Source: Nitrosospira lacus (GTDB lineage: Bacteria; Pseudomonadota; Gammaproteobacteria; Burkholderiales; Nitrosomonadaceae). From it: 64,000 nt of DNA. Below, piece by piece: positions 46,232 to 55,900 of the stretch. Each line of letters starts with the position of its first letter. Position 1 is the first letter of the stretch. The translations under genes were made by a program, and so were the position numbers. The DNA lies in NCBI RefSeq assembly GCF_000355765.4, contig NZ_CP021106.3, forward strand, positions 2,947,137 to 3,011,136. Reading direction: 5' to 3'. Below the pieces are notes generated by a model that saw nothing but the letters and a program-made list of their open reading frames with translations, was not told the DNA's origin and did no database searches.

Positions 46232-47398
46232 TCAGGCGTAGCAGCGTAATCTGCGGGAGAAATTCTGCAGCACTTCGATGCCACTTTCCTCGGCGCGATG
46301 ACACCAGTCCTCTAATTGCTTGACCAATTCATCTTTGGATGTCGTGGAGCGTTGCCATACTGCCATAAGCTCTTCACGCATTGTATAGACTTTATCAAGC
46401 GTTGTGGTTTTACTCAGTACCAAACTCAGTTTGGCGCGCTCGTCTTCCTGCAGGGTTTTGGAGTCCGCGAGTACCCAACGCTTTAGCGTGGGACGATCCA
46501 CACCGAGATGCGTAGCCGCTTCTTTCAGATGATCAACTTCCTTGGCCAGCGTTTGCTTGAGTGACTGGGCATACTTTGCAAGGACTTCATAGCGGTGGGA
46601 AATGACCGCTTGCAGCGTATCGAGGTCGCATTTTGTCTTGGCCGAATCGAGGCGCAACTTGGGGGCGACTTTCTTCACCTGGGCCAATCCCATCGATTGC
46701 AGGATGCATATGTACATCCAACCGATGTCGAACTCATACCATTTATTGGATAATCGTGCGGAGGTGGCATAAGCATGGTGGTTATTATGCAATTCCTCTC
46801 CGCCAATGAGGATGCCCCAGGGAACAATATTGCGGCTGGCATCCTCTGCCTGAAAATTGCGATAACCCCAGAAATGCCCGATCCCGTTGATGATACCGGC
46901 AGCCATAATCGGGGCCCAGGCCATCTGTATCGCCCAGATCGTAAGCCCCATGGTACCGAACAGAATGAGATTGATGATCAGCATCAGCGCGACGCCCTTG
47001 GCGCTATACTTGGAATAGACATTGCGCTCCAGCCAGTCGTCCGGCGTACCGTGACCATATCTTTCGAGGGTTTCAAGATTCTTGGCCTCTTTCCGGTAAA
47101 GCTCCGATCCTTCTCTCAGGACTTTATTGATGCCTAGCACTTGCGGGCTATGGGGATCCTCAGCGGTTTCGCACTTGGCGTGATGCTTACGGTGTATTGC
47201 TGTCCATTCCTTGGTGACCATGCCGGTGGTGAGCCATAACCATAAACGGAAAAAATGGCTGGGCAGGGGATGCAGCTCCAGAGAGCGGTGAGCCTGATGA
47301 CGATGAAGATATATTGTGATGCTGGCAATAGTGATATGAGTGAGAGCCAGAATAACTACGATATAACCCCACCACGGTAAATCAATAAGACCAGTCAC
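46232..47398 (-). CDS. Acyl-CoA/fatty-acid desaturase (delta-9 type)
   Basis: 388-residue membrane di-iron desaturase. Three histidine boxes are present: HRHQAH near residue 34, HRKHHA near residue 69, and ELHNNHHAY near residue 208, with hydrophobic segments between. The C-terminal 130 residues are helical, charged and unlike plain desaturases. The start is GTG 47398 after AAAGGA. It likely introduces a cis double bond into fatty acids for membrane fluidity. Confidence 0.9.
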   Translation of the reverse strand: MTGLIDLPWWGYIVVILALTHITIASITIYLHRHQAHRSLELHPLPSHFFRLWLWLTTGMVTKEWTAIHRKHHAKCETAEDPHSPQVLGINKVLREGSELYRKEAKNLETLERYGHGTPDDWLERNVYSKYSAKGVALMLIINLILFGTMGLTIWAIQMAWAPIMAAGIINGIGHFWGYRNFQAEDASRNIVPWGILIGGEELHNNHHAYATSARLSNKWYEFDIGWMYICILQSMGLAQVKKVAPKLRLDSAKTKCDLDTLQAVISHRYEVLAKYAQSLKQTLAKEVDHLKEAATHLGVDRPTLKRWVLADSKTLQEDERAKLSLVLSKTTTLDKVYTMREELMAVWQRSTTSKDELVKQLEDWCHRAEESGIEVLQNFSRRLRCYA

Positions 47399-47518
47399 AG
47401 TTGAAATCCTTTCAGAAAATTTCTGGAGAGAAGAGATATGGCAATTTAAAGGGAAACCAGCGTTTAGTCAAGAAATTATGTAGGAAATAGATTAGATCGC
47501 ACATCGACTCCCTGCACG

Positions 47519-47557
47519 AAAAAGACGGGGTGCCACGCAGCGCTTGTCCGGGCACCC
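47519..47557 (-). terminator. Terminator of the 47.6-kb gene
   Basis: On the minus strand a GGGTGCC/GGCACCC stem with a long loop is followed by a run of five T. It lies about 60 bases downstream of the stop of the 100-residue gene and upstream of the desaturase start. Confidence 0.6.
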
Positions 47558-47613
47558 GCAAGCACGGCCTGGCAAGCCGGACTCGCCCCAGATCCCGGAG
47601 TAATTCCGGCCTC

Positions 47614-47916
47614 TTATCCCTGCTTCTTGCCAGTTCCGGAAGGGACATCCGACGGTATGCCCCGGCGCTCGGTATCCTTTAGTCCGCGCTCGATGTCTTT
47701 TACGGCCTGCTTCAACGTATCGCGTGATTCTTGATGCGCCGTGGCTGATGCGGTACTCACCGGGCCGGTTGTCTCGTCGCGGTCGTGAGGCAATAGCAGG
47801 TCTCCCTCCTTTTGTTCCGGTGCAAGAGGTTTTTGCTGTGCCACGTCTCCGGTTCTCTTTCTCCCGCCAGGGTGAGTCTGCTGCTGGCGCGGGTACTTAC
47901 GTTTTTGGATGGTCAT
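47614..47916 (-). CDS. Small hydrophilic hypothetical protein
   Basis: 100 residues, very polar, rich in Lys, Arg, Gln and Thr, and probably disordered. It has no signal peptide, membrane helix or known domain. ATG 47916 is supported by GAGG and AAGGA just upstream, and a terminator follows, which argues that it is a real gene. Segments such as KRKYPRQQQTHPGGRKR suggest nucleic-acid contact, but this is only composition. I do not recognise a family. Confidence 0.65.
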   Translation of the reverse strand: MTIQKRKYPRQQQTHPGGRKRTGDVAQQKPLAPEQKEGDLLLPHDRDETTGPVSTASATAHQESRDTLKQAVKDIERGLKDTERRGIPSDVPSGTGKKQG

Positions 47917-47994
47917 GTCCTTACCTCAGGTTGCCCTAGCATGGATCGCTGGTCGAGCGTGAATATCAGTTTGAATTTTCTAATCCGGAATCTT

Positions 47995-48579
47995 TTATTT
48001 TTGCAACAATTGCTCAAAATCCATCTGAAGCGACGCCGTTGTATCTGCCTTCAAAGTCCTGCGCATTTGTCCAAGCGCATCCATATGTCTGTATTTGGCC
48101 ACTGCGGCACAGCAATCCGATGGAACGAAAATTTCCAGACCTCGGAGATATCCGTCATTGGCGGTAAACAAAACATAGGAATCAGTAGTAAGCCCGCAGA
48201 GAATCAATTTCCTGGCGTGCAAGTTCTGGAGCAGAAGATCCAGCGGCGTCTGGAAAAAACCAGAGTGCCTGGGTTTGAGTACAAAATAATCGTCGCGTTG
48301 AGGCAAGAGTTCGCAGGCGACGGGGACTCCGCACACGCCGCGTTTTGTGCAACGCTTTACCAAGTGTTTGAAATCTGACTGCCATTGCCCAAAATTATCA
48401 TTAACATACAGACATGGAATCCCACGCTTTTTTGCCTCGAGTTTAAGCTGCGTTATATTCCGGGCCATGGGCAATGCGTATTCAACGAGTCTCTGCCCTT
48501 CCTCAAATTCCAGATCATTAATCACGTCGATCAGAAGGAGTGCCGCGGAAGAGTCATGAAGTATGCATGTTTGATTCAT
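47995..48579 (-). CDS. Isochorismatase-fold protein lacking the catalytic cysteine
   Basis: 194 residues from ATG 48579. The cysteine-hydrolase fold is clear: LLLIDVINDLEF with D18, VLKPRHSGF with K102, and LILCGLTTDSYVLFTANDGY. In active members the last motif reads TDxCV; here the position is Y135 (codon TAT, one base from TGT). The fold and the other two triad residues remain. Either the protein is not a hydrolase, the neighbouring C128 stands in, or there is a sequence error. It is divergent from a small reading frame and an oxidoreductase gene. Confidence 0.82.
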   Translation of the reverse strand: MNQTCILHDSSAALLLIDVINDLEFEEGQRLVEYALPMARNITQLKLEAKKRGIPCLYVNDNFGQWQSDFKHLVKRCTKRGVCGVPVACELLPQRDDYFVLKPRHSGFFQTPLDLLLQNLHARKLILCGLTTDSYVLFTANDGYLRGLEIFVPSDCCAAVAKYRHMDALGQMRRTLKADTTASLQMDFEQLLQK

Positions 48580-48672
48580 CCGGTAAACATATCCTGTCTC
48601 TACCTCCGAAGCTGTGCGACAGCACACATAAAGAATCTTCGGCAAGTTTGCCGGTTTGCCCCAAGGAGCGTC

Positions 48673-48753
48673 ATGGAAGACAAGGATTTTCTTGGTCTAT
48701 ACCGGCTTTGCCTCGCTGCAACTACTCACCCTACAGAAATTGCAAGGTGCTGA
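48673..48753 (+). CDS. Possible 26-residue small protein or leader
   Basis: ATG 48673 is preceded by the ideal ribosome site AAGGAG four bases upstream and encodes MEDKDFLGLYRLCLAATTHP plus six residues. It lies in the 332-base gap before the FAD/Rieske gene. Two inverted repeats follow: GTGCG-TTAT-CGCAC (48756-48769) and CATACG-N6-CGTATG (48801-48818). Only the ribosome site supports it. Confidence 0.3.
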   Translation: MEDKDFLGLYRLCLAATTHPTEIARC

Positions 48754-48911
48754 GTGTGCGTTATCGCACGGAATTTGTGCATCCTGCCTTTTACTCTTGG
48801 CATACGGGCATGCGTATGATGCTGGGGGTAAACCGCTTTTCGTATCTCATATTTCATGTGGCTAACGGTCTTTCTTCACAGCCACAATTCTTTCCATAAG
48901 AAGGTTTGAAA

Positions 48912-50441
48912 ATGAATAATCTTTCCATGGGGTCTCAATCGATCTGGATGAGAACGGCTTTACCGCAATTTCCTGTCTTGCGGGAAAAACTCGATACCGA
49001 GGTTTGTGTGATCGGGGGAGGTATAGCCGGACTCACGACGGCTTATTTGTTAGCCCGTGAGGGTAAGCGCGTAACTCTTATCGATGCCGCGGAAATAGGA
49101 GGAGGAGAGACGGCGCGGACGACCGCTCATTTCTTTCCTCCTGATAACCGGTATTTTGCTATTGAAGAGGCCTTTGGGACGAGCAAGGCGCGACTGGTGG
49201 CAGAAAGTTTCCAGCAGGCCACGGCGCTGGTCGAATCGATCGTCAAGAGCGAAAAGCTGGATTGCGAATTCGAGCGCCTGGACGGTTATCTATTTTCATT
49301 AACCCTTGACGGCTATGCAGATCTGGATAAGGAATTTGATGCGGCGCGCCAGGCCGGAATAGAAGTGTACAGGAAAGAACGGGTACCAGATTTGAGCTTC
49401 AATACCGGTCCCTGCCTGAAGTTTCCCAATCAAGCACAGTTTCATCCACTCAAGTATCTCAAAGGCCTTGCTGAAGCCTTCCAGCGTAACAGAGGGGCTA
49501 TCTATACCTGGACACGCGCGCTGGATATTCGCAGCCATGACGATATCCTGACAGTCACGACGGAAAATGGAGCGATCGCGGCCCATTCGGTTGTCGTGGC
49601 GACGAACACGCCTTTTAACGACTTTGTGGTCATGCATACGAAACAAGCCAGTTATCGCACCTACGTTTTGGGAATCCGCGTGCCCAAAGGGTCGGTGCCA
49701 CGTATTTTGCTCTGGGACAATGGGGATCCCTACTACTACATCCGCTTGACCACGCCGGATGAAAAATCGGAGCATGAAATTCTTGTCGTGGGCGGAGCAG
49801 ATCACAAGGTAGGGCAGGACGAACACCCCCACCATCGTTTCGATGAAATCGAAAAATGGGTGCGCCAGCATTATCCGATGACGGGATCAGTTGATTTCAA
49901 ATGGTCAGGGCAAGTAATGGAGCCCGCCGACGGCGTTGGATACATGGGCCGCAATCCAATGGATGACAAGAATATTTACATCATCACCGGGGATTCCGGC
50001 AACGGCATGACACACTGCACTGTGGGTGCAATACTCATTACTGATTTAATCATGGGAAGGACTAATTCCTGGCTCGATCTTTACGACCCGGCGCGGAAAC
50101 CCACTCACGGCGTGCCCGAATTTCTCAAGGAACTAGGCAACACACTGGCTCAGTATGGGGATTGGGTGAAAGGTGGAGATGTTGTCTCACCCCGGAAAAT
50201 TCCACCGGGGGAGGGTGCGATACTGCGAAAAGGGGGAAAGAAGATGGCGATCTACTGTGATGACAAGGGAAAATTGTACCCCCTGTCGGCAGCCTGTACG
50301 CACCTGGGATGCGTCATTTCATGGAATGCCACGGAGAAGTCGTGGGACTGCCCCTGCCATGGATCGAGGTTCAGCGTGACTGGCAAGGTTCTTCATGGCC
50401 CGGCAGCACAACCGTTGAAAGTGATGCAATTGGACCCGTAA
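48912..50441 (+). CDS. FAD-dependent oxidoreductase with C-terminal Rieske domain
   Basis: 509 residues from ATG 48912 (AAGAAGG upstream). The N-terminal part is a DAO-type flavoprotein with dinucleotide motif [20 protein letters not shown] (G35-G40). The last 80 residues form a Rieske 2Fe-2S domain: CTHLGC (C462, H464) and CPCHGS (C480, H483). Fused proteins of this type occur in many bacteria; substrates are unknown. The cluster probably passes electrons to or from the flavin. No signal peptide is visible. Confidence 0.9.
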   Translation: MNNLSMGSQSIWMRTALPQFPVLREKLDTEVCVIGGGIAGLTTAYLLAREGKRVTLIDAAEIGGGETARTTAHFFPPDNRYFAIEEAFGTSKARLVAESFQQATALVESIVKSEKLDCEFERLDGYLFSLTLDGYADLDKEFDAARQAGIEVYRKERVPDLSFNTGPCLKFPNQAQFHPLKYLKGLAEAFQRNRGAIYTWTRALDIRSHDDILTVTTENGAIAAHSVVVATNTPFNDFVVMHTKQASYRTYVLGIRVPKGSVPRILLWDNGDPYYYIRLTTPDEKSEHEILVVGGADHKVGQDEHPHHRFDEIEKWVRQHYPMTGSVDFKWSGQVMEPADGVGYMGRNPMDDKNIYIITGDSGNGMTHCTVGAILITDLIMGRTNSWLDLYDPARKPTHGVPEFLKELGNTLAQYGDWVKGGDVVSPRKIPPGEGAILRKGGKKMAIYCDDKGKLYPLSAACTHLGCVISWNATEKSWDCPCHGSRFSVTGKVLHGPAAQPLKVMQLDP

Positions 50442-50653
50442 GCGTAAATGACACTAATTCCAGTTCGCCCGAATCCATTGATGAGATGCCCTATTCCAGG
50501 CACGCTATGGCCGAAGTATGCGAGCATCCGTGAGGGGAGCATGGAGTTGGTTGCGCCTCTGTCCATGGAAGATTGCTGCATCCAGTCGATGCCGGATGCC
50601 AGCAAAAAACTTGTCCTCATTTTCAACAGTGACACTGCGCGCTTGAATCCGTT

Positions 50654-50800
50654 CTAGCAGGGAGATCGCATCAAGTACCTCAAAGCAGGAACGCTCACCT
50701 GGATCCATTCCGTCTCATTGAACGGCTCTTCAATCTTGCACCAGAACCAGTAGGTCATTTTCTCGTCAGTGGGGTTCCGCACCGAGAAACCCAACACCAT
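50654..50800 (-). CDS. Possible small protein of 48 residues
   Basis: ATG 50800 leads to a natural-looking sequence (FSVRNPTDEKMTYWFWCK, then EEPFNETEWIQVSVPALRYL) ending at 50654, with AGGGA close upstream. It lies in the 50442-50847 gap and reads away from the EF-hand gene. A second frame continues with plausible residues from 50708 to 50505, so this could also be a frameshifted remnant. No family is recognised. Confidence 0.3.
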   Translation of the reverse strand: MVLGFSVRNPTDEKMTYWFWCKIEEPFNETEWIQVSVPALRYLMRSPC

Positions 50801-50847
50801 TTCCCTATAATTTCTCGGCAATTTTGCGAAGCTGATTAGGAGCAGCC

Positions 50848-51192
50848 ATGAAATTCTCTTCAATGTTAACGGCTCAATCACTGGCATTCGCCAGCGCATT
50901 GGTTTTACTGGGGCCGGATACTATTCACGCCCAACTTATAGGCAATCAACCCCATGCGGGTCAGAACGGCCCGCTCGGTGGTCAACCCCCTATGGGGCAA
51001 AGCGGGGGCACGCTAACGCAGCCTGGCCATCCCAGCACTGGTGCGACACCCGGGACCGGTTTGACGCCTGGCAGCGACCCGGTAAGGGATAAACTGAACC
51101 GGGCAAATAGAGAAGCCGCGGATCTGGATCGCGACGGCAGGATAAGTCCGGAAGAGGCCTCCAGAATGCCGCCAGGCACCTCGTTGCCATAA
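50848..51192 (+). CDS. Exported protein with one EF-hand
   Basis: 114 residues. A signal peptide ends near IHAQ (about residue 29). A Gly/Pro/Gln-rich linker holds PPMGQSG (47-53). A single canonical EF-hand loop follows at 92-103 (DLDRDGRISPEE, with D92, D94, D96, G97, I99 and E103 all in place), so calcium binding is likely. AGGAG precedes the ATG. A second exported protein 0.5 kb away shares the PPxGQSG motif. Function unknown. Confidence 0.75.
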   Translation: MKFSSMLTAQSLAFASALVLLGPDTIHAQLIGNQPHAGQNGPLGGQPPMGQSGGTLTQPGHPSTGATPGTGLTPGSDPVRDKLNRANREAADLDRDGRISPEEASRMPPGTSLP

Positions 51193-51265
51193 TGGTTAGG
51201 GCCACGGCGGCTACAAGCACCCGTCAGGTTTCAAAATAGGAGAAATAGAAGGAGATTTTGACGAA

Positions 51266-51409
51266 ATGGGGTTAATCGGAAGATCCATCCTCAAGATAGA
51301 GAAATGTGGGAATTCGGTGGATGGGCGTCTATTCCAGCTTGAAGCACTCCCTCAAGGCAAGAAAGACACCGCTACCGCCAAATTCCAATATACCGTTCGA
51401 GAAATGTAA
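51266..51409 (+). CDS. Possible small protein of 47 residues
   Basis: The frame starts MGLIGRSILKIEKCG and ends FQYTVREM. An AAGGAG site lies at 51249-51254, somewhat far (11 bases) from ATG 51266. It occupies part of the 51193-51632 gap, the rest of which shows nothing. No family is recognised, and the evidence is only the ribosome site and composition. Confidence 0.3.
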   Translation: MGLIGRSILKIEKCGNSVDGRLFQLEALPQGKKDTATAKFQYTVREM

Positions 51410-51632
51410 ACTTGATGTGAAAAAGCCTGGTCGCCAAGATCCAGCCAGCCGTGTTTTCACCATTTGAGCATGCTGAAAGCCTGGATTATCCTATAAGCTC
51501 GTCAGACAAATGACACTGCGGCAACCTTGGGTATTTCGGGAGCAGAAGTCCCGCAACGACCCGGAGGGCTTCCCCAATCATACTCCTCAGTTCGGTGGCG
51601 GAAGAATCCCTGAAGCCCCTTAACCGGCGAGG

Positions 51633-52004
51633 CTAATAGCGGCCGAGCGGATCAGGACCGGACCCTTCGTGGCTCTCCCTTTTGTCACGGTCAATGATAG
51701 ACTCGGTACCGGGCTTCGTTTCCTGTTTTTCGCTCGAACTGCCCGGTTTTTTCCTGGCAGCTTCGCTTTTGCGACGCTCCCCCTTTTTTATGGCTTCATC
51801 CTCCTGCCCCATAGGAGTCTTGCCCGATTTGTATTGTCCAGCCCCTGATTGTCCGATTGGAGGGCTATCCATGGGTCCGGTCTGTGCATGAGCTGAACCA
51901 TATATAAAAAGAATCGAGATCAAACCCAACATGCCGAAACCTGATCGGGTAATAAGCCGCAAGGATCGCGGGGCTTCATTTCGAGCTGTCGCGGAATAAT
52001 TCAT
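51633..52004 (-). CDS. Exported hydrophilic protein with PPxGQSG motif
   Basis: 123 residues. A long-N-region signal peptide ends near SAHAQ (residue 41). The mature part is highly charged and probably disordered, with PPIGQSG (48-54) and TPMGQ (63-67), then many Lys, Glu and Ser. The PPxGQSG motif also occurs in the EF-hand protein at 50848. AAAGGA precedes the ATG. Function unknown. Confidence 0.6.
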   Translation of the reverse strand: MNYSATARNEAPRSLRLITRSGFGMLGLISILFIYGSAHAQTGPMDSPPIGQSGAGQYKSGKTPMGQEDEAIKKGERRKSEAARKKPGSSSEKQETKPGTESIIDRDKRESHEGSGPDPLGRY

Positions 52005-52244
52005 GGCGAGGTTCCTTTCATCTGTTCATCTGTTCAACAATAATGCTGTACAAGTATGATACAAAGCATTCGCCCTCCCTTCAGTGCGCTACCGCACGAG
52101 ATCGGAACATGTATTGGGGGAATTGAATTATGGGCGCGCCAGAATGCTCTAGCTGATTTCCTTTAAATCCGACAATCTTTCACGAGATCTCCCTGCAAAA
52201 TACAACCCTGCGCAATCATCCCACGAATTTATGACCCATCCGGA

Positions 52245-52559
52245 CTAGGGTGACGTTGCCTCCGGTTTCTTATCACATTTTATTTCCCAAACCAGGCGTG
52301 AGGAAGTGACTCCCCCGATCGGACTCATGGTTGGCCGCACCTCTTCAGAGATAAGCGTGTATCCGGTCATGCAAAGATTTCTGGCATCGATATCCATGGA
52401 TCTGATCGCCTGCTCTCTTGATCCCGACTCTCCATCATACAGACTTGTAAGGGAGTAAATTCTTGAACCGTCGTCCGACATAGCGGGCATGGGGTCAGCC
52501 ATCATCGAACTACAGCCCCCCAGAAACAGAACAGAAAGGACCAGCGAAATGGTTCTCAT
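52245..52559 (-). CDS. Small lipoprotein, unknown function
   Basis: 104 residues. The signal ends with lipobox LGGC (C16). The mature part has two further cysteines (NLCMTGY and EIKCDKK) that could form a disulfide in the periplasm. No known domain. Downstream of the palindromic element at 52.7 kb on the same strand. Confidence 0.65.
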   Translation of the reverse strand: MRTISLVLSVLFLGGCSSMMADPMPAMSDDGSRIYSLTSLYDGESGSREQAIRSMDIDARNLCMTGYTLISEEVRPTMSPIGGVTSSRLVWEIKCDKKPEATSP

Positions 52560-52708
52560 AATTTAAATATTGTTGATCCAGGAAATATCGATAGCAATTA
52601 CATTTTTTTGGCTAAAGATTGGGCCCATCAAATAAAGGTTCCGACCGCGTTAATGATCTCAAGTGGGACAGTTGAAGTATCCTGAATAAATACTTCATGG
52701 TCAATAAT

Positions 52709-52890
52709 CTAGGGCCTATTAACACTTATTTTGCACCCGCGTTGCTACACAAAAAACGCGAAGGCAAGGCGCGAAGCACAGGCCATAGCAGGCCTATGGC
52801 AAAGCTTCGTAACGCGGCATCCGCGTTTTTTGTGCGTAACCCGAAGGGACGGGACGTCGCGGGTGCAAAATAAGTGTTAACAGGCCCTAG
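52709..52890. mobile_element. 182-bp palindromic MITE-like element with CTAG ends
   Basis: The two 33-base ends (52709-52741 and 52858-52890) are inverted copies with one mismatch and begin and end in CTAG. Inside, further inverted stretches (CACAAAAAACGCG/CGCGTTTTTTGTG, GCGAAGC/GCTTCG, GCCATAG/CTATGGC) make most of the element one large hairpin. There is no reading frame. CTAG could be the target duplication, as for IS5-type elements, leaving GGGCCTRTTAACACTTATTT as terminal repeat start. It lies in the 52560-52980 gap after putA. Confidence 0.75.
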
Positions 52891-52980
52891 TTTCGCCGGT
52901 AAAATTTGCGTGCCAGGATCAAGACACCCGGCTGGTCATTCGGCATCCCGAGGGTAAGCGCTCTTCCATGCGGGGCGCAC

Positions 52981-55900
52981 TCAAGCGCCAAGCATCATGA
53001 GGCTCGCATTACCACCGGCAGCTGTCATATTCACGCTCACCACTCTCTCGGTGGTCAGCCGGTATAGCGGAATATCGTGCCCGTTGGTTGCGATCAGTGG
53101 CACTCTTGCGCCGTCACGCGCTGCAAGGTCGCAGCGCAGCCGATACGCGTCGTCCGCCGGCCCCGCGTAGAGCACCGCGGCGAATGCCTCGTTCATCCAG
53201 TCGCATTCAATCCGCAACTGTTCGCGTACCGTTGGGGGCAGCCTATCGACCAGCATATGCGGTATCGGCCCATCAGTGAACAACACGCGGTTGCCTGTAG
53301 CAAGCGTGGCGGCAATCTGTTCAAGCAGCGCGGTTTCGTCGTTTGCAACGCAGACGACCTCGCCACGTGGCGCAAACACGAGCGTATTGCTCTCCCCCGT
53401 CGGCCCCGGCAGCAGGATACGATACGCCAGCGGCATGCGTTTTGCATAGTTGGCGCAGCGTTGGGCGAATGCGGAGCGGCCAGTCTGGCGCGCCCAGCCG
53501 ATAAGGGCTTGCAGTACCCTGAGCGCGCGCGCTTCACCCTGTTCGCCTTTTTTGCGGACAGCGCCCATGCGCACAAACAACATTGATGCCTGCCGCACCA
53601 GGCGGTGCATGTATAGCGGTCCGCCAGCCTTGGGCCCGGTGCCGGACTTGCCCTCGCCGCCGAACGGCTGGACGCCCACCACCGCACCGACCATGTTGCG
53701 GTTCACGTAGATGTTGCCGGCATGTGCATGGGCAACAACGAAATCGATGGTCTCATCTATCCGGCTGTGTACGCCCAACGTGAGCCCATAGCCGGTCGCG
53801 TTGATGCAACTGACCAGTTCGTCCAGCCGGTCGCGCGCGAAGCGCACGACATGCAGGACGGGACCGAATACCTCGCGCTCCAGCTGGCTGATGTCACCGA
53901 TCTCGATCAGAGTCGGCGGAACAAATATGCCATTCGCACAAACCGGCGGCAGCGGCAGCTGGAACACCGCGTGACCGGCCATGCGCATCTTCTCGATATG
54001 ATCGAGCAGCGTACGCTGCGCATCGGTGTCGATTACCGGGCCGACATCGGTGGCCAGCCGCCCAGGATCGCCGAGCTCAAGCTCCCGCATCGCACCCCTC
54101 AGCATCTCCAGGACACGGTCGGCAATATCTTCCTGCAGGCACAATACTCGTAGCGACGAGCAGCGCTGTCCGGCGCTGTCGAACGCGGATACCAGTATGT
54201 CCTGCACCACCTGTGCGGGCAGCGCGGATGAATCGACTACCATGGCGTTCTGGCCGCCAGTCTCTGCAATCAGCGGAATCTCCTCGTTCCGCGAACGCTT
54301 GGCAAGCGTACGGTGGATGACCTGCGCGACCTCAGTCGAGCCGGTGAAGATCACGCCGCGCACGCGCGGGTCGCCGGTAAGCCGCGCCCCAACCGTCTCG
54401 CCGCGGCCGGGCAGGAACTGCAGCGCCGCGCGCGGAATACCAGCCTGATGCAATAATCTCACTGCGGTGGCTGCGATCAGCGGCGTCTGCTCGGCCGGCT
54501 TCGCGAGGACCGGATTGCCGGCGGCGAGTGCGGCGCTTACCTGCCCAATGAAGATCGCAAGCGGAAAATTCCATGGGCTGATGCAAGTCACCGGCCCGAG
54601 CGCCTCGGGCTGGCCACCATTTGAGAACTGGCTGCGCACCTGCTGCGCATAATAACGGCAGAAATCAACTGCCTCGCGCACCTCTGCGAGCGCGTTCGGC
54701 AATGTCTTGCCGGCTTCGCGCACTGCGAGCCCGATGAGTGCCGCGCGGTTCGTCTCAAGTACGTCGCCCGCGCATTCGAGCAGCATGGCCCGGAACGCCG
54801 GTGACACTGCCTGCCATTCGGGCACAAAAGCCTGCGCGGCTGCAAGAGCCGCTTCGATGTCGCCTTCGTTGGCCTCGATCACGGTACCGACAAGATCGGT
54901 GCCATCGGCAGGATTGGAAACAGGCAGGCGTTCACCATCGGTATGATCGCCACTGGCGAGCATCGGCATGGCCCGCCAGTCCGTGCCTTCCAGCGCGGTC
55001 AACTCGGCGGCCAATTTGGCGATCGCGTGCTCATTGCTGAAATCGATGCCGGATGAGTTCCTGCGACCTCCGCCGTACAGGTCGCGCGGCAGCGGAATCG
55101 ACGGATGCGGCATTGAGCCCCCGCGCTCAACCTGGGCGACCGGATCGGCAATCAGTTCGTCCACGCTCACGTTCTCGTTGAGAATTCGGTTGACGAATGA
55201 CGAATTTGCTCCGTTCTCAAGCAGGCGCCTCACCAGATAGGCGAGCAATGTCTCGTGGCTGCCGACCGGTGCATAGATCCGGCATGGCTTGCCGAGTTGG
55301 TGCGCGCCGATCACCTGATCGTACAATGTCTCGCCCATCCCGTGCAGGCACTGAAATTCATAGTCGTCAACCCGCGCATCCTGCGCCATCTGATAGACCG
55401 CCGACAGCGTGTAGGCATTATGCGTCGCGAACTGCGGGTACACCGCGTCCGGCGCGCGCAGCAACTTCTGCGCGCAGGCAAGGTAAGCAACATCGGTGTG
55501 CACCTTGCGCGTATAGACCGGATAATCTTCCAGCCCGTCGACCTGCGCACATTTGATCTCCGCGTCCCAATACGCGCCCTTGACCAGCCGGACCATGATT
55601 CGATGGCTGCTGCGGCGCGCAAGGTCGACGATCCAATCGGTCACGAACGGACAACGCTTCTGATAGGCCTGGACGACGAAGCCGATGCCGTTCCAGCCGG
55701 CAAGTTCCGGGTCGAACGCGAGCGCTTCCAGCAGATCGAGAGAGAGCTCGAGCCGGTCAGCTTCCTCGGCATCGATATCCAGCCCGATGTCATAGCGCAT
55801 CGCCAGCAACAGCAGCGACTTCAACCGCGGCAGCAGCTCGGCAACTACACGCTCTCGCTGGGCACGCATGTAGCGCGGATGCAATGCGGAAAGCTTGACC

